Positions 24,430-33,520 of a DNA stretch of 64,000 nt are shown in pieces. Position numbers and translations under genes: made by a program. Below the pieces are notes generated by a model that was not told where the DNA came from, searched no databases, and worked only from the letters and a program-made list of their open reading frames with translations. The DNA lies in contig BCLD01000009.1 of the NCBI GenBank assembly GCA_001600875.1, forward strand, positions 924,010 through 988,009. The letters run 5' to 3'. Each line of letters starts with the position of its first letter. Position 1 is the first letter of the stretch. The stretch is from Solicoccozyma terricola (Eukaryota > Basidiomycota > Tremellomycetes > Filobasidiales > Piskurozymaceae).

Positions 24430-25669
24430 CGCCGGCGGATATCTTCCAGCGCGATTCGCCATATGCATGTCATGTCATGCAGTCATGCATGCCAGCGCGT
24501 TCGATGACGAGAAAGAGATAACGCTACCCTGTACGACGTTGCTATAATCGGGTTGAGTGTTCCTGTGCCGATATTTCGTTGTCCAGCCGTCAACCCCTTG
24601 ACTGACGTCTCTCGAACCCCCCCGCGGCGGCGCGATGCTCTTGAGCAGTGCTCCTTTCGATACTGCTACTAGTTACCGCCCTGCTGCACGTTTCGGACCA
24701 AACGGTATCCGGCAAGGCAGTCAGCTCATAGGAGGATACAACAGGGTCCTCGGCGTCGATCCGTTCCAGAAGCTCTCCATAGGTATGTGGATACCCATTT
24801 TTTTTTATTTATTTTTCCAACACCCCCGAGCGAGCGATTTACCTAATCCTGTTCTTGCGTCGTTGGTTCCCTACAGTCGATTGCGGAGACGTCCCAATGA
24901 CTCTCTTTTCGAATATCGATGCGCTCAATCAGCTCGAGGCCGGCTACCGAATCTCATCGCCAGAAACACCGTCAGCTTCGAGGATAGCGAGACTACGATC
25001 GATAAGAAAGCTAGACCGAGGGTATTAACGCTAGGAGGGAGGAGATCACACTATTACTCTTCCTATTATGAGGGCGTTAGCGCCTGTGTATGGGCCCGGG
25101 GGGGGGGCGTCCGGAGCTGATTGGATGGGGCGGCGGGGTATCTATCCCCTACAGAGTGATTCACTTTGACAGTCAATTGGGCACATGGGAAGGGGACGAC
25201 GTGACGACTTTTACATTGGTTGGAAAGAAGGGATCATGTCATCCGATCGGAATGTTCATGTTGGAATCAAGTGCGTAATAAACTGTTTTTTCGGGGCGGT
25301 TTTCTTTTTATCCTGTTCTTTTATCCTGTTCATCCTCGGCGAGGAAGGTATATAACTCGCGACACTTTTCTGCACAGGAATGGCATGTGGGATCGATTCA
25401 ACCACACAGACGACGGGGACACGATGGGTTTGCCTTTTCCCAGGATCTATGCCGAAGAGATTGAGTGAGTTAGAGCCCGAACTGGCGGAGACTCGTTTCA
25501 ACGTGGACCTGTTCAGCGTTTTGCTAACTCCCCCCCCCCCCCCTCTTCTTCCCTTCAAACAGCGATATTGGTATTTCTGGGGTAATACAGCGGATAAGGG
25601 ATAGAGTGGGAGATGATCCAGTCTATATAACGAGACTCTCGATATTGACGTCGTAGACCCGAGTTTTGG

Positions 25670-25700
<31 letters not shown>

Positions 25701-25893
25701 TAAATGGGAACGTTTTCATAACGTAAAGGGGGAATCGCGTGCTTTGCGGCTTTTGATATAGCTCCTGCGACTGGGGAAGTGAGTTGTTTTTACTCTGCAG
25801 TTGGGGCTATGAGTATTACTGACGTCGTTGAAAGTCGCACCTGCTTATGACGAACGTAGCAGAGACTACGATCGATCTTTGCTGTCTCAATAG
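24430..25893 (+). pseudogene. Decayed agmatinase (ureohydrolase family)
   Basis: Remnants of an arginase/agmatinase-fold enzyme appear in order, still separated by recognisable introns: YDVAIIG (about 24537), APFDTATSYRPAARFGPNGI (24648 on), VDCGDVPMT (24875), RPRVLTLGG (about 25013), then DHTITLPIMRALAPVYGP in another frame (about 25042), VIHFDSQLGTWEG (25156), DIGISGVIQRIRDRVGDDP, DIDVVDPSF (25650) plus APATGE after an intron, and VAPAYD (about 25835). At least four frameshifts are needed (near 24948, 25038, 25632 and 25831). The metal-binding HFDSHxD motif has become HFDSQLG, so two ligands are lost. The region before the C-terminal motif is shortened. It was probably once an agmatinase (agmatine to putrescine plus urea). 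It cannot encode an active enzyme. Confidence 0.85.
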
Positions 25894-26400
25894 GCTACGA
25901 GTTTTTTTTTTGGGTCTTTGATGGCTTGGAAGGAGTTGTAGAGGACTGGTCACGATTCGGTCTTGGCTTGGAATGTATTAGAAAAGTTGTCATGTCATGG
26001 TATACAAATCGGTGGCGAAACGAGGGGATGACGGGGTGGTTGACAATTCGCCACAATCCAGGGCAAGCGCGAGAAATAATTGAGGGGGAATGGGATGTTG
26101 GATGTTTGACCCATGTTTTCGCGATGAAATGGGCCGTAAATAGCGTGTGACTGCGGGGTGACGGGGGTTGGTGACGTTGTGCTGCACAATTGAATGCTGT
26201 TTGAGCTGCGAGGGACGGGGGGAGGGACGAGGGGATTTCAATTATTTCCCAACCAACGCGTCCGCGTCGTAATAGCCCCCCGAAAAATAAAAAAGAGGGA
26301 AGACGAAGGGCTGTGCAGTGTATCGATCTGTCCTGTTCTTGTTCATTCTCATCGTCTCCATCCACATCCACATACCCCATCTCCATCCACATACTTCATC
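25894..26400. promoter_or_regulatory. Upstream region of the glycoprotein gene
   Basis: About 500 bases between the pseudogene and the ATG at 26401. It includes a poly-T run, a G-rich patch (about 26210-26235) and, just before the gene, CATC/CCAT-rich pyrimidine sequence (26335-26400) like leaders of highly expressed basidiomycete genes. No defined site identified. Confidence 0.4.
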
Positions 26401-28693
26401 ATGCTCGCCATCACTTCCCTACTCTGTGCTACGATCCTCGCTGTTGGTGTGAATGGCCAAGTCACCGCGACGGGTACGATGGTGAGTGGGCGGTGGGCGG
26501 TGGGCGTGGTCGCGGTCGCGGTGGTCGCGGTCTTGGCTTTCGCTTGGCTGCTTGGCTGCGTTGCTTGGCTGACTGCTTGGCTCTATATCACACTCGACGT
26601 CATTCACAACCACCATCACCACCACCACCACTAACCATCAACCAACCACCAACGATATCCCTCCCCCCCCATCATCAGGGTGTAACCAACCCCGCGGAAC
26701 CGTCCCTCGGTACATCAGTCAATCAGACATCGTATGCTAGGTTGTTGAGTGTTAATAGCGTGGATGATTTGTGAGTCGGAGAGCGAGAGAGCGAGCCTAG
26801 CGAGCTTTATTCCGCGAGCGAAGCGAGCATTCCTGTCTTCTGTCTTTGCGGAGCGAAGACCAGGCTCCCGTCAGGGAGCTCTTCTTCCGCGAGCGAAGCG
26901 AGCATTCCTATCTTCTGTCTTCGCGGAGCGAAGACCAGGCTCCCGTCAGGGAGCTCTTCTTCCGCGAGCGAAGCGAGCATTCATCTCTTCTGTCTTCGCG
27001 GAGCAAAGACCAGGCTCCCGTCAGGGAGCTCTTCTTCTGCGAGCGAAGCGAGCATTCATCTCTGTCTTCGCGGAGCGAAGACTATTGTCTTGCGAGCAAG
27101 GCGAGCATTCATTCCTCTGTCTTCGCTCGCGATACGCTCTCAGAATACGTTCCTACGCTCGCCTACTCTCTTCTCTTGTTCGCGGAGCGATCGAGCAATA
27201 CTCGCACTCCAGAGAGTATATGTCTTCGGACAAGGGAGAGGAAGGAAGACCGGGAGGCCCACTGATGGAAAATCATATCTTGTCGTTTTTACTTTTTCTT
27301 TCTTCCGCTGCTGATCTGAATTCAAAATACTGATCTTTCGTCCCTCCATCCACCTTTTTCCCGCTATCTTTACATCAGCTGCATCTTCGCTCCACCTGTC
27401 CCAAACTCCGTGATCGGTAACACAGAGACAGAAGAGGTAGCTTGGTGTGTTCGTGAGTTTTGGTTGTTGGTTTCGCATCGCATCGCACAACGGGGCAACA
27501 CGGACTGATTCCGGAAATTTCATCGCCTGGGTTTTTTCAATTTCAAGAACCTCGAAATGACGCTCGTGTCATCCCAGATGGTACCCTCCAGGCCGTGCAT
27601 TTTGTGAAAACACCTCTCTACGTCCAGGTTATGGGGTGAGTTGACTTGTCCCCCCCCCCCCCCCCTCGCGCGATACCTGTCCACTGACCACGCCACGCCC
27701 TCCTCAGATGGGGAGACTTTACCAAGCTCAACATTCAAACGGGCGATCAAGGTGGTGAACTCGATCCCCACGGTGCAACCGGTTTGGGTAACCCAATCGG
27801 AGGAAACGTAACTTCAAACGTAACAGGTACCGACGTGCACTACGAAGAGTGGATGAAGTGAGTTGGTTAGGCCGGGGGGGGGGGGGCAAGTCGATGGATG
27901 CGATGGATGCTCATACTTCTACTGCAACTCATCAGCTACATGTCATACACCCAGTTCTGTATCCGTGTTTGTACCTCGGAGAACAGCACGTACTCTGCTG
28001 GTGAGTGGGAGAGCGCGGACGGGGGCGTCGTTCATAGCCTACTGCCATACTGATCGTACCCCAATCCACTCGCAGCCCTCGAATGCCAGCACACTCTTGA
28101 CGAGATGGTGGGTTTTCTGCTCTCTTCGTCTTGGTCGAATCACCCCGCCGAAAATCGATTCTAACATAAACCCTCGGCCCTTTCCTTTTCTCCCTCGTGA
28201 ACCGTGATCTAGGGTTGCCAATGGTGAGTCCATCTCAACACGGCTAAAATTCCCCACCACACCCTATCCTTTAGTCAAAACCTAACATTCCCCATCCAAC
28301 TCTCACCACAGGGTCATGCCAGGAGACTACAGCCAGACCGGTTTCACATCATGTGATGCCGATTCTGCTTTCCCACCTGGTATTTACCCACAGGCAAACG
28401 GTTCCACTTCGACTTTTGCTCAGAGGTACACTGGTGAGCACGCCGAGTCTCTTCGTCGTCTCGTCGTAAGGTGAATGCTCATAATGGTTATTTTTTTCTT
28501 TTCTTTTTCATCGATAGGTTCTTACACCGGCGCCGACGGAGCTACATCGTTGTTCACCGTTGGTGAAACCGTCACCCCGCAAACTCCATACTCCACCCCC
28601 GCTTCCTCCAACTGTGTGACCTACTCCTCTGTCGGTAACGGTGAGTGATTGTGCCCTATCGCGATGGAGGCATTACCAAGATCTGAACCCCCT

Positions 28694-28782
<89 letters not shown>

Positions 28783-29200
28783 CGTCAACCCTTCCAGGCA
28801 TCGCCTCCCTCTCTGTGACAGCCGGCAATGTCACCGCTTCCACCACCGCCGGCGCTTCCGGTGCCAGCAATGGTGCCTCATCTGGTACAGCCGCCGGCTC
28901 TGCTGCCGGTTCCATGGCGACCAGTGCCAGGTCGTCTTCTTCCGGCGGATCGTCTGCAGCTGCTTGTGAGTATTGACGGTGGAATGGAATTGACCACGGG
29001 ACGCTATAACCGCTGAACCGTTCGACCCCCATCCTATCCCATCCCATCCCATCCCATCCCATCACACAGCCGGCGCCGCGACATCCAAGAGCGCCGCTTA
29101 CATGACTCACGGTGGCAACCGAGACGCATTCAACTACGTCCTTACAGGCGGTCTCTCCCTCTTTGCTCTCGTTGCAGGTGCAGGCGCCTTCTTCTTGTAA
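26401..29200 (+). CDS. Macrophage-activating-glycoprotein-like surface protein
   Basis: Secreted, probably membrane- or GPI-anchored glycoprotein of a family conserved in basidiomycetes. Exon 1 (26401-26481) encodes a signal peptide, MLAITSLLCATILAVGVNG. Family blocks follow: CIFAPPVPNSVIGNTE, EVAWC, NDARVIPDGTLQAVHFVKTP, YVQVMGWGDFTKLNI, GGELDPHGATGLGNPIGG, FCIRVC and CQWVMPGDYSQTGF. A Ser/Thr/Gly/Ala-rich stalk then ends in a hydrophobic C-terminus (LTGGLSLFALVAGAGAFFL) immediately before TAA at 29200. N-glycosylation sequons (NGS, NVT, NST) are frequent. Two introns are abnormal: 26771-27378 (608 nt, repeat-filled) and 28641-28797 (88 C). The name reflects the usual annotation of cryptococcal homologues; molecular function is unproven. 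Confidence 0.85.
26775..27210 (+). repeat. 75-bp tandem repeat / hairpin element inside an intron
   Basis: Copies begin at 26811, 26886, 26961 and 27036, exactly 75 bp apart, with only a few substitutions between the first three; the fourth diverges after about 25 bases. Each unit has a GCGAGCGAAGCGAGC block, a hairpin (GTCTTCGC-GGA-GCGAAGAC) and a second hairpin (GCTCCC-GTCA-GGGAGC). An inverted copy of the first block (CTTCGCTCGCG) lies at 27121-27131. The whole array lies inside the 608-nt intron 26771-27378, and the same element occurs at 42493-42915. Confidence 0.93.
28694..28781 (+). repeat. 88-nt uninterrupted poly-C tract in an intron
   Basis: A pure run of C, 14 bases upstream of the 3' splice site (AG at 28796-28797) of intron 28641-28797. 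It takes the place of a polypyrimidine tract. Its true length may differ because homopolymers are error-prone to sequence. Confidence 0.95.
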
Positions 29201-30168
29201 GGTTGCACGTACCACACACACACACACACGCGTGAATTCCCGGAAGATAGTGTCTCTTGGAAGGAGGAGCTGAAGGACGTTTTCCCGGGTTGGCGCCAAA
29301 TGATACCCTGTTTTCAAAAGATTTTGACGAGTTTTTCTTTATCTCTTAGTCTTAGGAGCATATTGCTACGCATCACATTCCTTTTACATTGATTTTTTCT
29401 TTTGCAAAGAAATTCAAAACAAGGTGGTTGATAATCTATCACGTTGCCCGTAATTGCCATTCCGGTGGTCTAGACTTGTCCAGCGCCCAGTTATCACAAC
29501 TTGCCCGCCATCCCTCCGAGCACATTCCAAGGTCCTAAAAAAAAAAAAAAAAAAAAAAAAAAACGCCACCTGTGTCCGTTATGCGCCCAAAAATGCCGCG
29601 CAAAAAAACATGGTTGTGGTGAGGTTCGAACTCACGGACCCGAAGGAGAGGTGTGTTTAAAAGAATTTACTTCTACTTAAAACCTCCGAGATTGACCACT
29701 ACCCGACGCAACCAATCAGCTGGAGGGCGGGCATAAAACATACAAGTCCATATAAGTCGCCGCATAACACTGGTGTCAGGGTTATGATCACCCGTTTCAA
29801 GACGCCGCCCAGCTTCGTTGATGCTCCTTCTGATTCCCTTCCAACCCGATGTAGACTCCTGTTCACCCGCCTGACCTCCCGATCTCACGGTCTTCGGCTT
29901 ACTCTCCGACGCTGGGTCTTTGAATTGGAGGCATACCCTCGGGGGCGGGCAGAGTGTGCTTTGCTGACGTAATGTTCGTGCTTGATCATCCCCCGAGACT
30001 CCATCCATGAGACCACTCCTACCATCTACCCGCCATCGTGATACTACTCTCGTCATCTCTCTTCTCTCGTTTCTCATTTCTCACCTCTCGTTCCCCCTCA
30101 TCACACATCCTCAAATCCTCCCGTATCGTTCTTCATATTTTGCGACCTTTGCATTCTAAACCCCAACA
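29201..30168. other. Intergenic region containing one tRNA gene
   Basis: Apart from the tRNA at 29611-29713, this holds the 3' UTR of the glycoprotein gene (with a CA repeat at about 29213-29228), a 27-nt poly-A run at about 29537-29563 and the leader of the ArfGAP gene. No further gene was seen. Confidence 0.5.
29611..29713 (-). tRNA. tRNA-Leu(UAA) with a 22-nt intron
   Basis: Read on the minus strand, the gene folds completely: acceptor GGTTGCG/CACAACC (one C-A mismatch), a 3-bp D stem GGG/CTC with GG in the loop, anticodon stem GAGGT/ACCTC, loop TTTAAG...C giving anticodon TAA, a 12-nt variable arm with a TTCG loop, T arm GTGAG-TTCGAAC-CTCAC, and discriminator A. The intron sits after position 37 as in eukaryotic tRNAs, leaving an 81-nt mature molecule. 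The short D stem, long variable arm and A73 all agree with leucine. Confidence 0.85.
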
Positions 30169-31787
30169 ATGTCCTCGGCTCGTCAGACTCGATTACTGGA
30201 AGATGTCCTGCGGCAGCCTGGGAATGGTAAGACCCCGCGTGGTATCATATCGTCAAACACTGCTCTGACTTGGCGATTCATTTAGAGGTCTGCGCGGATT
30301 GTAAAGCACCAGCACCGAGGTGGGCGAGTGTGAATCACGGTTGGTGGTTGAAAGGACGTGAGACCGCGACGAATGGCCGACTGATGGGAATACCCAACCC
30401 TCACAGGAATATTCTTATGTGTTCAATGCGCTAGCGTTCATCGAAAGATGGGGACTCACTTGTCGAGAGTGTGAGTGGGTATACGGGGGATTTGACGGGG
30501 AGGTCTACGTAGCTGAGAGACATATGTTCGTCCATCCAGAAAGAGTGTGACGATGGAGTAGGTTGACGCCGATTCAGTTAACGTACGTGAATTCGTCAAG
30601 CTAACTGTTCTCGCACAGTTTCTGGCAACGCGAGGATGTCGATGTGAGTCCTATAAAGACCTTTTTCTTTTCATGAACCTCTGTTATTGACCAACACGTC
30701 TTACCTATCCCCCCTAATCCAGCAAATGCGATCAACTGGAAACCTCAAAGCCAACGCGCTCGCCAACCCTGACGAGTCCCGTCATCCGCCACCTACATCA
30801 ACCAGCGAATTCAACGATCGAGACTCGGAGTTGGAAAAATATATAAGAAACAAGTGGGAGAAAGGGTTATTCCGTGTGGATCAGGGTAGGAAGAAGCCGT
30901 CGCCGTTGCCGTCGTCGTCTAGATCGACGAGCAAATCGATGGGTGGGAAAGAGGATAGGGATATCGTGTCTACCATAACGATCAAGGAATCTCCATTACC
31001 GGATTTACCACGAACGACAACGACAACGAACAAACCCGCTGTATTCGGCAACAACGGACGGACAGCTGCGAAACAACACGTACAGTCAAACTGGGAAGAA
31101 CTCATCCAGTCGTCAGCTGTAAAGCCTTCACCATTGACGACGACGACGACGACGACGTCGGCAACGAGGAGAATGGAAAATCCACCGACCGTGAGATCGA
31201 GCGTATCTGCACCTGTGACGGCTGTATCGCCAATGTCGGGGAATATACTGGTCGACACGATGGTCCCGAAGACTGCGATGAATCAAACTGTGCCTGTCGT
31301 GATGGTCAACACGGGGACATCATGGCCACCTCCGCAACAGCCGCAACAGCCGCAGCAGCAACAGCAACAACAGCAACAACAGCAACAGCAACAACAACAA
31401 CAACAACAGCAGCAGCCACAATATCTAGCACAGCAACCTACGAATCCATTCAACGGGATGTTATACGGTCAATTACAACACCAACAATCACAATCCTTTC
31501 CTCAATATCAACAATTCAATCCGCAGCCTGTGGTATTTCCAAGCAGTACATCCGCATTCCCACTAGCAGCTACGTCGCCATATTCTCAATTCGCGAACAA
31601 TTCGTCGTATTTTCAGCAGGCGATGCCGCAGCAATTGCAACAGACTCAACCTTTCCAACACGCACCAGGGATGTACATGCAGCAACAGGCACCGCAACCA
31701 CTCGGAGGACCAGCAGCAGGACAATGGACACATCAAGGTATGTACGGTGTGGGTGGGATGCAACAGATGCCCAGTGGATGGATGTGA
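30169..31787 (+). CDS. ArfGAP-domain protein (Age2/SMAP-like)
   Basis: GTPase-activating protein for Arf, acting in Golgi and endosomal vesicle traffic. MSSARQTRLLEDVLRQPGN leads into the zinc finger VCADCKAPAPRWASVNHG plus IFLCVQCASVHRKMGTHLSR (C-x2-C-x16-C-x2-C with the catalytic-type Arg in VHRKMG). Two tiny exons, 30540-30557 (18 nt) and 30619-30643 (25 nt), encode KSVTMD and FWQREDVD. The last exon (30723-31787) starts QMRSTGNLKANAL and becomes a disordered Gln-rich tail, with a 30-odd glutamine run near 31345-31415, ending PSGWM at 31787. The domain layout resembles Age2/SMAP rather than Gcs1. About five introns; all junctions used keep frame. Confidence 0.9.
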
Positions 31788-31948
31788 GATTGGATGTGGT
31801 GTAGGAGGATGTACTCGAGGAATATTGTATATGAGGAATGGGAAATGGGTGTGGCACGGGGATGGTTTGTTGATGTCCGTGTCTCTGCCAACCTCCTATT
31901 CAACCAAGTCAACTCCATAACGATATCGTGCAACGACCGCATACAGAC

Positions 31949-33313
31949 ATGGCCAACTCTACGCTCAAAGGTAATTCATCCCATCCTCTCGACTCCTCCA
32001 CCGCTCACTGCTCACACTGCTCCTATACCATCAGGCGCTCTTGCAATCCACGGAGGTAACCCACAGGTGAGCCATTCGGTCCCAGTCGCGCGAAATCAAT
32101 CCCACCACCCACCTCTTACAACAACCCCACACCCTTCTCTATCCAGTTCCTCATTGAAAAAGTCATCAGAGCACGGGTATACGACTCGATCTACTGGAAA
32201 GAACAGTGCTTCGCCTTGACCGGTAAGTGGGATACTGTACTCTGTACTTTCTTCCCTCGCAACAGCGGCTGACGCGCAAGGACCGTCCATCCATCCATCC
32301 CTCCCGCTCTGCCAGCCGCATCGGTTATCGACAAAGCCGTCGAACTTGACTCTATTGGAGGTGTCTATGCGAATCAAAAACCAACTCATTTCTTGTCATT
32401 GGTGTTGAAGCTGTTGGTGTTACAGCCTGAGAGGGAGATTTTATTGGAGTATCTGAAAGCCGAAGAGTTCAAGTGAGTTGCGGAGTGAGACGGGAGCTGT
32501 GGGTAGTCTGACCTCGACATGTTTTGACAAACTACAATTTCGCTACAGATATTTAAGAGCACTGGCAGCATTCTATATACGACTGACGTTTCGTTCCATC
32601 GATGTATATGAGACATTAGAACCGCTGTTAAAGGATTATAGAAAGTTGAGAGTACGCTCAGTTGGTGAGTCGTACGGGGTCGTCCCTATTATCCGCGATC
32701 GAGTGGTTTTTAACGGAACCGCTGACTGCCTCAATTGACAGGTGGATATTCTATCACCCACTTTGACGAATTCATCGATCAGCTGCTAACGGAGGAGCGG
32801 GTTTGTGATGTGATCTTGCCTAGGTTGACGAAGAGAGATGTATTGGAAGAGACTGAAGGATTGGCACCTCGTAAAAGTTTACTCGTAAGTTCTCCTCTGC
32901 TTTGCTCTCAAAGGTTACAATGTCCATCTCTTACCTTCTTTTCATCCTTCCTACAGGAAAAAGCCATGAATGCAATATCAGATTCCGAATCATCCACCGG
33001 CTCCCCTGCACGTAAACGACAACGACGACGCGGATCCTCCTCCTCGTCTCCTCCTCGTGGACGTCCACGAACACCATCCCGCACTCCTTCCTCTGCATAT
33101 GCTTCGGAAGGCGATGAAGAGCGGGGTAGGCGATACATGTCGAGGAGTCGGAGTATCAGTGCAGATAGAATGGAGGGACGGGATGAGATGGATGACGGTG
33201 GGAGGTATATCTCGAGAAGTAGGAGCCGGAGCCGGAGCCGAAGTCGAAGTCGCGGTCGGAGTGTGGAAAGCTACAAGAGTCGGAGTCGGAGCATCTCACC
33301 GGATCGATTGTAA
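31949..33313 (+). CDS. PRP38: Pre-mRNA splicing factor Prp38
   Basis: Tri-snRNP protein needed to activate the spliceosome. MANSTLKGALAIHGGNPQ and FLIEKVIRARVYDSIYWKEQ match the canonical N-terminus, followed by DKAVELDSIGGVYANQKPTH, YLRALAAFYIRLTF, YETLEPLLKDYRKLR, ITHFDEFIDQLL and CDVILPRLTKRDVLEE. The last exon encodes a Ser/Arg-rich RS-like tail (repeated RSRS) ending SISPDRL at 33313. Yeast Prp38 lacks most of this tail, whereas metazoan PRPF38 and intron-rich fungi have it. About five short introns. It starts 160 nt after the ArfGAP stop on the same strand. Confidence 0.93.
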
Positions 33314-33520
33314 TGGATGGTTGTATGGTTCATGAGAATGTTGTACTCGAATGATTCGTTGGACGCGTTCACCGGTTTCAAGGGTAGTGACATCGACATC
33401 CTTCTCCTCCTCACTCACTCAACTCCCACAGCAATGCTCAGCCTCCTCACAGACTAAGACGCAAGCCGCTCTTTACCCCCCTCCCCGTCCCCCGTCCCTC
33501 GTCCCTATCACCTCCTCGAA

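Noticed and set aside
25895..26392. Minus-strand 165-codon frame upstream of the glycoprotein gene
   Set aside because: Low-complexity composition, no domain, and it overlaps the promoter of a clearly real plus-strand gene.
26775..27210. CRISPR array
   Set aside because: The 75-bp units are directly adjacent with no unique spacers, and the genome is eukaryotic with spliced host genes.
26749..27333. A long plus-strand open frame through the 75-bp repeats, giving a repetitive protein
   Set aside because: The unit length is a multiple of three, so a frame stays open automatically, and more than one frame is open. Strong splice sites at 26771 and 27378 place it in an intron that joins conserved exons in phase.
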